Positions 12,873-24,495 of a DNA stretch of 64,000 nt are shown piece after piece. Positions within the stretch are counted from its first letter, which is position 1; each line of letters begins with the position of its first letter. This DNA comes from Paraphysomonas bandaiensis. Its lineage: Eukaryota > Chrysophyceae. The position numbers and the translations under genes were made by a program. A model generated the notes under the pieces. The model had not been told where the DNA came from, ran no database searches, and was given only the letters and a program-made list of their open reading frames with translations. The stretch covers positions 806,001 to 870,000 of the forward strand of contig CBFFRP010000297.1 in the NCBI GenBank assembly GCA_965644295.1, in the 5' to 3' direction.

Positions 12873-14282
12873 CAGAGCCAGTCAAAAATATATTGGATTG
12901 CAGTTTATTGCAATTATTTATTTTTGCTTGCTACAATATATTATTCTAGCAAAATTTGGCTTCGCAATATATTGCAATATATTGATATATATTGCTGATG
13001 CTAGTGTGTCTTAGAAAATACTTGATTTATCATAAACGACATAACCATAATCACATAACTCATCTACTATTATAACATCGAACAATTATGATAGTATATA
13101 CCTGCAACGAAGAACGCTATTCACGTTCAATATTAGAATTCGTACTGCCTGCCTCTGTCAAGCTATTCACCAGATAGTAAACTCCAAACTGCTTAAATTG
13201 ATGCTGTCATCCTCATACAAATATGCTTTTCAAATAGAATGCTAGTCTAAAAAGTCAATAAGCAAGTGCCAGTAAACTGATCGCCTTATCCGCCCTAACT
13301 ATTACACTAAACTATCACTGTACAGTATACGGTCCAAACTATTCGACCATCATCTCTTTATTTATTACGTACAATATGCATGTGAACAGGCGAAGAAACC
13401 GTTTGCTATTATTACTTTAACAGTATAGTTCAGCGGGTTGATTCTCCATCTCTGCTCATGATGAGTTTTGATGGATTCATTCCTCTGATTTCATTGTTTC
13501 ATTTTGTAAACATGGGAATTTTACGAAGTTTTTGGAAAAACTGAGTTTTTTTACAGTATTCATGTAGAAGTGTTTCAGAAGCTATTATGTTTGTGTACGA
13601 TCGTTGTGTTATTATTAAGTAAAGAGGCAACGAAAAATATCAGTGTGGTGTGGCACATACAGAGCATGTTTCAACGAAGCAAATCATAGAATCTTTTTCC
13701 CTGTCACAGATTCCTACCTCTCAATAGATGCTGATACTGTTCAAAGCCCTACCTTCGATAAGGCCATTGTGAAGATTCAGTATAGATACGAGGGAGAGCA
13801 GCAGTGTGAGATTTCGAATGAAAGCAGAAGAAGCTGAATCACTGGATAGGGCCGTCGAAGTGGCAAAGGTAAGAAATGCTGCTGCTGCTTCTTTTGAAAG
13901 CCACAGAGCTACCAAGAAGTTACGACTATAGCTTGACACCCAGTACTGATCGACAACAAGCACATATTCAGTACAGCTAATGCTGCAGAGGGTTTGTTCA
14001 GCAGAGCCAAGATGATCATGACACACTTGCTACAAGGAATAATCCTACAACCCCACGAACTACTGCTGCTCCTTCGTTTCAACAAGCACTTGTGGACCGC
14101 AAAGAACAGTGCAACCGATCATCGATGATGGACGGTCTGATTATAAGAATAAAGACGACAGTGACGAAGAGTTGGAACTTATTGGGTTTAATCTCTACGA
14201 ACTAGATACAACTGATCGATCTCATTTCTTCTTAGCGCCCAATATATAGCAATATATAGCAATATGTTGTTGACTAGCCCTG
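12873..14282. mobile_element. Decayed hAT-type element
   Basis: The right end reads, on the minus strand, CAGGGCTAGTCAACAA followed by repeated ATATTGCTATA. The left end starts CAGAGCCAGTCAAAAA followed by ATATTG/TTGCA repeats, so the two form imperfect terminal inverted repeats with subterminal A+T repeats. Flanking octamers are ctacatgt (left) and ctacagtg (right), a partly matching 8-bp target duplication. Inside, near 13960-14130 on the plus strand, a broken frame encodes EGLFSRAKMIMT and then LLRFNKHLW, which resembles the C-terminal dimerisation region of hAT transposases. No full transposase remains. The same TIR family is seen, better preserved, at 51063-52346. Confidence 0.65.
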
Positions 14283-14329
14283 CTACAGTGCAGACATACT
14301 TAACCACAGACAAGAAGGAGGTTTTGAGA

Positions 14330-14490
14330 CTTGGAAAGAAGGAAAAAAACCCCCGAGTTTTATAATTATTTCATTGAAAAGCTATTGTTTTTCTTTGAAA
14401 AGTCACTTTTTTTCACTTCAAGCTAGAAAAAAGATGATTTTTGAATGAAATAAAATTGATATACACAACCACCCCTGTATAGACTGTCGT
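14330..14490. mobile_element. Foldback MITE, degenerate copy
   Basis: A hairpin-forming segment centred on aaaagtcactttttttcact. It ends on the right with a sequence that reads CAGGGGTGGTTGTG on the minus strand, a hAT-like terminus. The core and right end match the better copy at 47521-47691. The left end is degraded. It lies just outside the hAT element 12873-14282. The rest of 14491-14816 shows only A+T-rich leader sequence before the next gene. Confidence 0.5.
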
Positions 14491-14816
14491 ACAAAAAGGT
14501 AATGGCTGTATTCTATCCGTATACGATCTGTAGCATCCGTTAACATGTGGACCAAGTACCGTATTTATTCTTCAACAAAATGAGATCCGTATTATTCCAC
14601 TGTATTTCCACTGTATTTCACAATCATTACAATCTCTGAAAAATCATAGAAGACCTTCAAGACTTTCTCAAACTTTCTCACTTCTTACACTTAGGATCTA
14701 CGTATATCTTTAAAACACACCAATCAAATCATCTCAAATAATCTTTAAAGTTCACTTCATTTCTTTGTATACATATAAGCATATATAAGCAGATCACATC
14801 GTATGATTGTATAGTT

Positions 14817-16513
14817 ATGTCACATATATGCATGATATGTTTAGATGATCTCACTGTGTCATCTATTGATAGTAATGTTGAATCTCCTCTACTGACAGAT
14901 ACATGGAGTTCATGTCAGCATAAGGAACCTTCTTTCATCTGTCATACATGTACAGTAAAGTATCTAACGGTACATACATACATATACATACATATACTCA
15001 CTAACTCTCCTATAGATCACGATTACAGAATCAAACCTTAATAAAGACGGGAAAATCTCATGCCCTTGTCCTCATACATGCGGTGCTACATTCACAGATG
15101 ATGAGATTAAGAGTAGAGTGGAGAAGACTGTGTATGATAAGTATGTCTTGTTCTCTAAGAGGCGACAAGTTGAGAGTGATCCGAATCGGTTTTTTTGTCC
15201 GAATTCATATTGTGGAGAGACAACTGGAGGCACTGTTATCACAAAAACTAAACAAAATTTCTTTATGAAATTGAAATGTCCTGATTGTCATACATCCATA
15301 TGTGTTAAGTGTGGAGCTTCACATAGTTTTTTATTGGGGTGTGAATCAGCTATGGACAGTGCCTTTGAGACTTGGCGTAATCGGACCCGGAACGGATGCA
15401 AACGATGTCCAAACTGCAAGTTTCACATAGAAAAAAGTATGGGGTGTGACCACATGACTTGCTCTAGGTGCCGACATGAGGTAAAGTATATTAGCTTTGG
15501 TTATATTAGCTGATATATTCTTCCATACAACTAGTTTTGTTGGAAATGCATGGCCGCATTTGTTTCTGGGTCATGTGGTCGCCGGAATTCATTAATTCCA
15601 TGTAGAGCTGTGGCGCTATGGAACGGACCTGTTTGGGGTGCTTCTCCAGTTCAGCGAGTAGCACTAAAATCTCTTGCATGTGTTGTTGCGGCTCCTGCAT
15701 GCGGTTTGGTTGCAGGTGTGGGGGCTGCCGCAGCAGGGTGTGCAATCGCGACTGGTGCAGTTACGATTCCCGTCGCATCTCTTTTGGCCGGTGCAAGAAT
15801 TATTCAGCAAGGAGTGTATAATATGTCTCGTTGTGAGTGCCCTGTTATTGTTCATATTCCATGGACTCGACGTGCTCCATGGTGTATCCCAAGTGGCGAC
15901 GGAAACGGCGAGAGTGAGGCTGCGACATATTTGCAGTATGAAGGGCGGTACCATCCGTGTGGTGTGTTTGTCACACGGACAGTGCTGACAAGTAGTACAC
16001 AACAAAGTCTAAAACGTTGGCTAATAGATGGGCCAGCGAGGTGGAATAATAGTATTTCTGTTGTGATATACTTTGTGCCAAATGGAACTTCTTCTGTGAC
16101 ACTCAGAAGAATGATTCCAGAATATGAGGATTTTCCTACAGTAAGTATAGAGTTCTGTTACATATTGTTATTGATAACAACTGCTAATTCAGACCGCGTC
16201 TCCTGGGATTACATATTCCTATTCCACAGGCGGAACAGCTGAAGTTGCTCAGAGAAGGCTAGAGTTTCGAATAGTGCAAACTCTCAATAACTTTTCCAGT
16301 TCTGGAAAACGAATACCTAACTGTGAATTGCGTGGTCTTATTGATGATCCTATGGATTATGGCCTACCTGAGCCAGAAAGTGAACAAATTAATGCAAGCG
16401 CTTTCGATATTGATATTAAAAGGTGCGAATATTGTGCCATGCCAAAGTACTTCACCAATATGAAGTTATATAACTCGCATATGTTGAGCGAACACGAGTT
16501 CTCGTCATCCTAG
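14817..16513 (+). CDS. RBR-type (RING-IBR-RING) E3 ubiquitin ligase
   Basis: Exons 14817-14969, 15016-15480, 15535-16140 and 16193-16513 (introns 46, 54 and 52 nt) encode 514 residues. RING1 begins at residue 5 (CMIC) with later Cys/His ligands. The IBR (about 85-150) has CPNSYC and CPDC...CVKC pairs. RING2 begins near 176 with CKRCPNC, then IEKSMGC, then HMTC...C and FCWKC. The Cys of MGCDHM (about 195) sits where RBR ligases carry the catalytic thioester Cys, so HECT-like transfer activity is expected. After RING2 comes a Gly/Ala-rich hydrophobic stretch (about 248-295) that could span or enter a membrane, as in RNF19/RNF144-type RBRs. The C-terminus ends with a C2H2-like finger (CEYC, then H-x4-H). 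The 15481-15534 intron falls inside RING2, and the motif is restored only when it is spliced out. Confidence 0.85.
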
Positions 16514-16869
16514 CTCAAGACTTTGGATGATATATATAATCTTGGCAGTTTGAAATCAGAAGTTAATAGTAGTATGGTTATCATAAAGTACTGCCCCTCA
16601 AAATTGTAGTAGTATATTCAGTTTAATAAAAACTTGGTATTCAACAGATCAATAAAACCTTTAAGATATGCATGTAATATAGGCATAAATTCAATAGATT
16701 TATGACACACACACTATCATAACATTTGCTTTGATTTCATTGATGTTTGGTGTGTTTTTGTGGTCTGTGGCTATGTCATAACTAGCTCATACTTTACTCA
16801 AATAGCAAAATTAAAATACATTACAGTACAATACTATACCACGTCATTTATAAAATCTATATATGCTTC

Positions 16870-19598
16870 CTAGGTATACGTCCCAAAATATATCGGATAC
16901 ACTATATTTTCTTTGCTTTGCACAAACTTTTCAACTCGTAGTACAGCTTTTAGTGTCTCTTTTTCTTCCACATGTGTGTTGGTTCCAAGTACGTCGTAAC
17001 AATCAGCGGACTGAACATAAAGAGCATCTTGAAGTTCGAACGAATCGGCGCACTGCTGATCATATATCACCGCCAATATTTTTACACTACACGGAGGAAG
17101 TGACGAAAAATATAACTTGCATTGGGACTTCTCAACTCTCCGCGTAATATCATGAATTATAGTTGACGTCATCATTCCGTCACTAGAATACATATAAGGA
17201 GTTATAACCTTTAACCTCGAGTTGACAGTCAAATTCAAAGACAAAACTGATATACATTCACCAAAGTGTGATGCACATTCACCGGTCCAATTAGCCACCG
17301 AGCTATCACTGTCTCCACTTAAACTGCATGCATATAGTACATTAATTCCATTTCCTCGCATAGCATAAACAACTGCAGTATCAGAGGCACATATCGGTGA
17401 CACCGCTACCCCATGAGGATTCGCGCCCATGCTCACACTCCGCAATAGTGATACCAGTTGAACCTCAGCGGAATTGATATCTACACCGCAAATACTTGAA
17501 CGAGAGCATTTTCTCTCAGTGTTAGGGTGTTTCGTCAATGTTATGGCGCGATTAGAGTAAGTATGCAAGTAATAAGATTGATCTTGAATTACTGACGGAT
17601 TAAGTCGCACCACAGTAACTATGTATTCTCCTGCATCTAAGTGCATCTCCAACGGGAACGAGTTCCTAGTTGGGAAGGTAAACACGGCAGCTATACAGTC
17701 GTATGCACCGGAAGGAGTCATTCGGTGTATGAGTAGTGAAAGGTCGCTATACCAATAGCTTTTCGCAGTGCTGTCACCCGCGAATCCCCCACGTTTCGAC
17801 GCCTGTACGAGGCTAATATACAAATGTACGGGCTCTAAGGCAGGTGGAATAAGCAATCGAAACCAAGACACTGCAGAGATTCCGCGAGTAGATCGACTTA
17901 TATCATCCCTCACACACACCACGCGCCAGTCCCCTGTTGAGTATGCCTTGCACACATCCACTGTCGCGTACCTCCTCAGAAAGTCGTGATACGTAATCCA
18001 GAATGTGCCATCATTAGATGTCTGATTCTGTGGACACAACATCGCTCTTAAACGACTAGTCCACAGGGTCGAATGCGACGAAAACGTGCCCTTCCATTCT
18101 ACCTTTCCCCAGGGGTTACGAATTCGAAGCAGTCGAAGAACACCAGAGTTTAATACCTCTTCTCTACACTCTTCTTCAGCAGACTTTGACATTTTATTTA
18201 CAGATCGACCACCTGAATTCTCTGTAGACTGGCTCTGAAAATAGCTGCGTATCGATACTTGCTCACCAACGCTAACTCCGACGATCTCTCTTACGTCGAG
18301 AATGGAATATGCGTGATTTCCAACTATACCTTCTCCGGAGAAGTCTGTCGAACACCCCATCGGAAAACCAGCCGAGCGGTATTGCATTAGGGTTTGCCAC
18401 GTCTTTTCAGAGTCGAATCCAGGGCTAGCTAAGTGGATGGCTTCACAAGGACATCCTGTTATTTCAGAACGCATTAGATCAGCGCAAGGCAAGATATAAT
18501 AGTGCATGCATCTGCATCACGTTTTCTATAGACTCAGAAAGTGATTACCTGTGAGGTCAAATAGTGCTTCCGTTATGAAGCCACCACTAATAGCCTTATA
18601 ACAGTTATGAGCCTTGGCGTATGCCTTCTCCAGCAAAGGTACCCACAGCTGCGATTGCTTGGATCGCGAATATACAAGTCTCTGTACAGCTCCTCGCTTT
18701 CGCTTTCCTCTTGACTGGATATCAGAATGACAAGGCAAGAAACAATCAACAGAGATGGTTTTCCAAGCGCCCGCTAGGAAAAAACAAAATCGTTGTAAGC
18801 CTGATGGTGTAAGAGCTTTATCAACCACAACACGGCTTAGTAAATCATTGCGTTCACAGAGGACAACAACAGCACTCAGAAACCAACAATCACCAACACC
18901 TCCTTGTATAATATCATCTACATATAGACAAGTTAAGAAATATTATATGAGGAGATTGACTATGTATATCAACCTGCTTTAAACCCATTCGATCCTACTA
19001 ATTTCCATCCTTGTGTAAGAGTAAACGGTTCCCACTGTATACACTCTGATCTCATCTGTTGTGGTCTCTGATCTGCCCATGAAAATGATGAACATCCTTT
19101 TATTGGACATGTATAATAGTAGCGTCCTTGATTAGCTCCTGCTTTATATACTTGACGTCGTATCATGGGCTTATGACACAAGCATTGAGGTATCTCATGG
19201 GAGGAGCATACAGGATGGCCATCAATACTTGTATGATCACATGGAAATGTAGGATCTTTCTTAATCTCATCATTATGATGATAGATAAGTGTATGTATAC
19301 TTAAAGTAGATTGTTTTCTATTCATATGATGAGATTGTGTATGTGTATGTATAGGTGTATGTGTATGTGTATTATCACTATGAGACGGTGATGGTGTATG
19401 TGTACGTGTGTTATCACTATGAGATGGTGTATGTGTATGTGTACGTGTGTTATCACTATGAGATGGTGTATGTGTATATGTATATGATTGTATTGATGGT
19501 GTATTCCTAATCTCATTTTTGATATGAAGTGGAAGTTGTGACCATGTATCAGCATCAATACCATACGGAGGGGTGTCACTTGAAGTCAACGTATTCAT
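16870..19598 (-). CDS. Calpain-type Cys protease with UBM-like and GRF zinc-finger N-terminus
   Basis: Exons on the minus strand: 19598-18974, 18917-18549 and 18455-16870 (introns 56 and 93 nt), 859 residues. Residues ~13-30 (IDADTWSQLPLHIKNEI) resemble a ubiquitin-binding UBM. A Thr/His/Ser repeat follows (~38-90; repeat DNA 19321-19480). A GRF-type zinc finger spans ~138-177 (CLCHKP, YYYTCP, GCSSFSWAD). The calpain catalytic core has all three residues: Cys219 in GGVGDCWFLSA, His379 in GNHAYSILD and Asn445 in IRNPWG, so it should be an active cytosolic protease. Beta-rich C2-like regions fill the C-terminus. No penta-EF-hand domain is seen. The first in-frame ATG, at 19598, was taken as start. 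The fusion is known to me, as an impression only, from stramenopile-like calpains. Confidence 0.85.
19321..19480 (-). repeat. Coding minisatellite in the calpain N-terminus
   Basis: Four tandem copies of a unit of about 36-40 bp (gtgtatgtgt, ttatcactatgaga) encode a repeating T-H-T-H-T-P-S-H-S-D-N-T peptide between the UBM-like motif and the GRF finger. Low-complexity linker; copy number is likely to vary. Confidence 0.7.
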
Positions 19599-19613
19599 AG
19601 TTGAATTATTCAA

Positions 19614-20354
19614 TGACGGGTTTTATACGTATATGAATATGTATGTATGAATATGTATGTGGGTATATGTATGTGTACGTATGTTAGTATGTATGTATTG
19701 GGAAGATGTTATATATTCATATGTATAAATACATGTATAAATGAGATAAAACTGTTCATTAAACTTATGTACGGGGTCCCTAACAGAATGATAAGAGGAA
19801 AGTATCTGCTCAGTGTGCCAATATCACCACAGACGTAATGTGGTTAGAATCTATGCATTCTAACTAGTTGTATATGCTACTTGACCATCGGTGCACTGTA
19901 CATTACGACCGTAGTATGTATATTTCGTACAGCAGTACAGTGTATCGTAGACACAATATCGGTGTTTTTATCTCCAAAAATGACAAAATTAATTTTTATC
20001 ATACAAAACTCTACTTTTTGCTTCCACTGTCCAATCATATTCCTCTTTTATTTCATAGTAATTAATCTATTGGATAATCATCATACTTCAAAATTATGAT
20101 CGTCAGTGAATGAAGTATACAGATATAGTCGTAGACGTATGTAGATGTAGCTAGATATATACGTACTTCCTGCTCTGACGTATCGCTCAGTCCATATATG
20201 AGTGTAGTGTATACATATATATATATATGAGTGTCGTTATATATACACAACTAACACACTCCACTCCACTCCACTATAACACAACAACACCCTTCAATGT
20301 CATTCTTCTTCTTATCTATCCACTTACATCTCCATAGATAACAAATACATACAC
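19614..20354. other. Divergent intergenic region, calpain / EF-hand gene
   Basis: The calpain gene (minus) and the EF-hand gene (plus) are transcribed away from each other. This A+T-rich spacer contains TATA-like runs (near 20215-20230) and a CA-rich leader just before the ATG at 20355. No gene is supported here. Confidence 0.4.
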
Positions 20355-21482
20355 ATGTGGGGTAATTCTACAGGTAGAATCTCATCATCAGATATTGATT
20401 ATGATAAACTTAAACGTATGAATACAAACACATCAATAATAGATGAGGATATCTTTGAATCCATTGAATCATGTAAGAGAACATCAACCTCACGATATGG
20501 TAATAGAAGTACGTCAACTCCCTCAATGAAAATTAAGAAGACTAGTCATAGTAATGCATCTACTGTATCTAGTTATCATAAGAATGAACAGTATAAGAAA
20601 TATGGTCGTGTACTTGCAGATGAAGGATCTGTTAGTACATCTTCAGTAGCATCTACTTATTCAATGTCGAAATATCGTCCATACACGGCTACATCATCAG
20701 CTGCCCGAAAGCAAATTCTTTCCGCTGAGTTTCGATCTATTAAAAGTGGCATTGAGAACTCGTATAGCAAGTATCGTACGGGGAATGCTAAAGAAGACTT
20801 TGGTTCCAGGTATACATACTGGGGGCGATGGTTTAGGAAACACAACAGCAAAGTTACTGTGCGGATTACGAAGCGTGAGTTCGAAAAACTCTGGTTGTGG
20901 TTCACCTCCAGACTTGAAGAACACAGGAGAGATGACGGCGTGAAAATAGATAAAGTTGTTGATGATTTCATATATCACGGCGTATTTACGAATCGATTTG
21001 ATGCTGTTTCTTTGCTCCGCCGTATTGACACAGATCATAGTGGAACGATATCGTTCCAGGAGTTCATGGAAGGAGTAAATAGTGGCGATATGCAGCAAAT
21101 TATTCAGCTGAGACACTTTATGAGTACATTAGCATCTACCAGAAATCGCCCGCTACCACGTTGCAAAAATCTACCAAATGAAGACAACCCAACTGTCAAG
21201 CTTACTGGTGGGGTGACTGTCTCTAGCAGCATTGTTTCTCCTAAGCATGCGAAAACCACACCCAAAGTCACTCCGCGTATTACTCCTAGAACCACACCTC
21301 CTGTAAGTCGCATGAGCAGTGAAGAAGGGAAGATCAGTAGATCTCCCAGTGGCGAGGAGGGTGTCCTGGAAACGCATCCATTCACAAGAACTAAATCCCG
21401 TGGACCATCTAGGTCCCCTCCAAGGACTCCACCTAAACCTGTATTGGGTAAGCATGCGCCTGTCGCTCCCAGTACAGCCTAG
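20355..21482 (+). CDS. Single-EF-hand protein with Ser/Pro-rich ends
   Basis: One exon, 375 residues. The N-terminal ~120 residues are Ser/Thr/Tyr/Lys-rich and look disordered. A folded middle part (about 120-260) ends in one canonical EF-hand loop, DTDHSGTISFQE (about 225-236), with Asp/Asp/His-Ser/Thr and a closing Glu suitable for Ca2+ binding. A second, degenerate hand may lie just upstream (about 185-215). The C-terminus (about 280-375) is rich in TPR, TPP and SPP motifs, typical of proline-directed kinase targets. No signal peptide or membrane segment. A cytoskeletal or signalling Ca2+-binding role is an inference; I do not recognise the family. Confidence 0.75.
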   Translation: MWGNSTGRISSSDIDYDKLKRMNTNTSIIDEDIFESIESCKRTSTSRYGNRSTSTPSMKIKKTSHSNASTVSSYHKNEQYKKYGRVLADEGSVSTSSVASTYSMSKYRPYTATSSAARKQILSAEFRSIKSGIENSYSKYRTGNAKEDFGSRYTYWGRWFRKHNSKVTVRITKREFEKLWLWFTSRLEEHRRDDGVKIDKVVDDFIYHGVFTNRFDAVSLLRRIDTDHSGTISFQEFMEGVNSGDMQQIIQLRHFMSTLASTRNRPLPRCKNLPNEDNPTVKLTGGVTVSSSIVSPKHAKTTPKVTPRITPRTTPPVSRMSSEEGKISRSPSGEEGVLETHPFTRTKSRGPSRSPPRTPPKPVLGKHAPVAPSTA

Positions 21483-22881
21483 ACTTCCCATAGGACGAGT
21501 ATTCCTCTGTTTTCGTCATCGTGTACTGGCGCACTGTTTATAGCATTGTGTATATCCTTGTTACCAAAATATGCGTTTTCCTGTTTTTTGATGTTATCTC
21601 CCTATTTACTATCTCATTGGGCCTTTTTGATGAGTGGTAGAAAGTAGACGGCTACCAGTAATTTGTAACTTCCAATGTAATAGTTCTGGTGTGTGGGATG
21701 ATTTATTGTATAGCGATGTTTTTATCATGCTTCACGTCATAGTGAGTATTGGTAGATTAGATATGATGAATAAAAACGTCTGTATGTTCTAATATATAAA
21801 TAACCCACACAAGTGTTTCTTGTTTTTTGTCTAGAGTAATGGCGGTTAATGTAATTTATGCTGTAAAATTCTGAGTTTCGCTTGCACACATATAACTAAC
21901 AGGATAAATGAAACTCTGGAAGTAAGTAACTGAACATGAAATACAGCTTAATCTCAGTTAAATTTGTGATATGTATTTATACCTATTTTCTCAGTACGTG
22001 AATAGGGTTTACTGTTTTCCAGAACATCGGGAAATTATAAGCATTCGGATTGGAAAAAAGCTGGATTGGGAAAAGACAAGGACTATGAAATATGCATTGA
22101 CACATTGACAGTCATTTTATAGTTTACGACTTTATCATTATATTACATTATCCCCATTTTGTCTCAAAAAATGCTTTTTTTTGACCTGATTTTGACTCAA
22201 CAGGGCGCTCATATCAGCACCGGGCAAATATAGACATTCAACTTCAATATTCGGTTCAACAGAAGCTCACTTCTATCTTCGCTCATTATGATAATGACAG
22301 TCGAATGTACGTGATTTCATTATAGTACACAATTATAGAGAAACCACAATCATGAGCCAAATATCAAGAGCAGATCATCTAACTCCAAGTTATATTCCAT
22401 CCTTCGACTGCTGTAGAAGATCACAACGATGTCAGTGCAAGTGATCTATCTTCATATCCAGGACTTCGAAACAACTTCAAGAATATTACAGGAGAGTTTA
22501 AGTACCATATCTGATGCTATATAGGTGGTTAGGAGCAGTGGCACCCAGTTCTTTCAGGGTTGGAGCCATATCGTGCTTCTCAGGATATTGTGTGTCTCAT
22601 ATCATACACACATCTTTCGATCAGGAGCACTTGCAGAGGTAAAGCCTGCTGTATATAAATGTGATGATGATGATAGTTAAGGCAATAAGAAGCCTCTCTT
22701 TCACCTTCAACTGTTACATTTATCATCACACAGTATACATATCATTCATTTGAAACTATATGAGTTCTCATTTGTGTTATTAATGTTAATCAAGGAACAT
22801 CTATTTCTTAACACAGCAAGCATGCTACAAATAGCTATACAATCTAATACTAGCTTTTCAACGTCATGAGGATAAGCTACA

Positions 22882-23001
22882 ATTTAACCTAGGGATAAGG
22901 AGTATCGTCCCTTGTCTAAATTTTAAAACTCGGGCTTTTCGCCCTCGTTTCAAAATTTTGAGCGCGGGACGATATAGCCTCCTTATTGCCCGTGGTTAAA
23001 T
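22882..23001. mobile_element. 120-bp foldback element
   Basis: The segment opens with atttaacc and closes with ggttaaat. Inside, ggataaggagtatcgtccc near the left matches the reverse complement of gggacgata...cctccttattgcc near the right, and the centre is a hairpin (ctcgggc ttttc gccctcg). The whole unit can fold into one long imperfect stem. No ORF. It looks like a MITE; the target duplication is unclear. Confidence 0.6.
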
Positions 23002-24181
23002 ATAACTATATTGGAAGGAAGGCGCAAGATCATATTATCATAAACACAAATGAAGATTTTGTTCCTTTTCTGACGACAAAGACCAGGATGATACCAATGC
23101 AAGTGATTTATCATTCTTCTAAACCGGAATATTGCTATTGCATTTCAAGAATTCTGCTGGTGATATAATGGCCATGGAAATCTGAAAATGCTGTGCTTAG
23201 TTGTTTAAATAAATCTGAGGAAGTAGGAAGTGGCGTACACGGTTGAAAAGGCCTATACTTTGAAAGAGAACATTTAATAGTAAGGATATTTCACTCGAAC
23301 GTTGACAACATACTACGTAGCACAGTATTCGTTCTCCTCGCATGGCATATATCTGCGCCCGCAGTAACTTACATGAATTTGAATTTGACGACAATATACC
23401 GCAGACCGAGAAGTCACTGCTACTTTCTCCTGACCCAGTGCAGCGATACATATAATGTGTGTAAACACTCAATAAGGAATAACAACAGTGTAAAAGAGTC
23501 AGTATACTCCTATACAAGCTTTGAAAACAACTCGAGCACCTTCAGACTCCTTTCAAGGCTGAGCGTCTTCCCCCTTACTGTGTATAGTATTGTGTTGATG
23601 CACAGTCGTTTTATTGCAACACAGTAACATATTCTCCACACACACATTATGGTTAACATCGTCTGAGGATAACACCAATAGCAGTAGTAGCAGTAGTAGC
23701 AGTAGTATCTTCAACGCTAACACAGTCAGTCATGATGACAGTGTATATCATAATAAGGGTGATGAGTTCATGTATAGAGCATGTGAGGGGCTGCTATGTG
23801 AGAGATGCAGTACTGTGAGCTTCATATATTAGATGAGCTGATACGCCATCAACTATCCTTCACTCACATCCATATTCCACCATAAGACCCACCAGTATCT
23901 TATCTCAATCAGACTGGTCTTATAATTGTGATGTATGTATATATGTATACAGCAGTGTGTGCTGTGTAGATCACTCACGATATATCGCGGTTCCTCTTTC
24001 ATGACTGTGATTGAGGCCAGCCGGCCTAAAAGTTCGGCCCATCGGCCAGGCCGGGCCGGTTTGTCAGGCCAGCCTATTTTATCGATCAAGAATACCACAA
24101 AACCCCCTATTTTTTTACTTTCCCCCACAAGCCCATTCTGTTCTGAAGAGTGCGTATATACTGCTGTAAGCGAGGAATCCA

Positions 24182-24338
24182 TATCGGCATCCTTGTTATA
24201 TTTTTGTTCAAAGATGCCTCAAATATTGAGACAATAATTCTCTGTATTCCAGCCGTAGTTTTACTTCAGTAATATAGACGATATTTGCTTCAATTTATTT
24301 CCGAAAAATATGTTAGTTAGTTATACTGACTGCCAATA
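24182..24338 (+). mobile_element. TATCGGCA-type short element, copy 1
   Basis: About 157 bp starting tatcggca and ending tgccaata, with the shared core gcctc...attgagacaataatt, tctgtattcca and tttatttccgaaaaata. Two other copies (37287-37433 and 40607-40754) have the same orientation and length. The ends are short inverted repeats. It lies about 160 bp upstream of the phosphatase ATG. Confidence 0.7.
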
Positions 24339-24495
24339 CGCCGATACGCCGATACGTCTATATATACGATCGTAGTATGTCGTATACACAGCATACATAT
24401 GTATGTATAGGCAGCATAACTAACACAGTCATGTGATAGCACAGTCACCTCATCATCTTATTAACACACACCACAAACATAAGTATCAAACAATA

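Larger units (their letters stand above)
21483..24495. other. Gene-poor 3-kb stretch
   Basis: Apart from the foldback element (22882-23001) and the 157-bp element at 24182-24338, I see no supported gene. It contains an AGT/AGC trinucleotide run (about 23680-23706) in an open frame without an ATG, and a G+C-rich island (about 24014-24074) full of GGCC that stands out from the A+T-rich surroundings and can fold on itself. Confidence 0.5.

Noticed and set aside
19321-19480. CRISPR-like regular repeat
   Set aside because: Contiguous coding minisatellite with no unique spacers, in a eukaryotic gene.
23614-23832. Ser-repeat frame
   Set aside because: Has no ATG and contains an AGT/AGC microsatellite; nothing else supports a gene.
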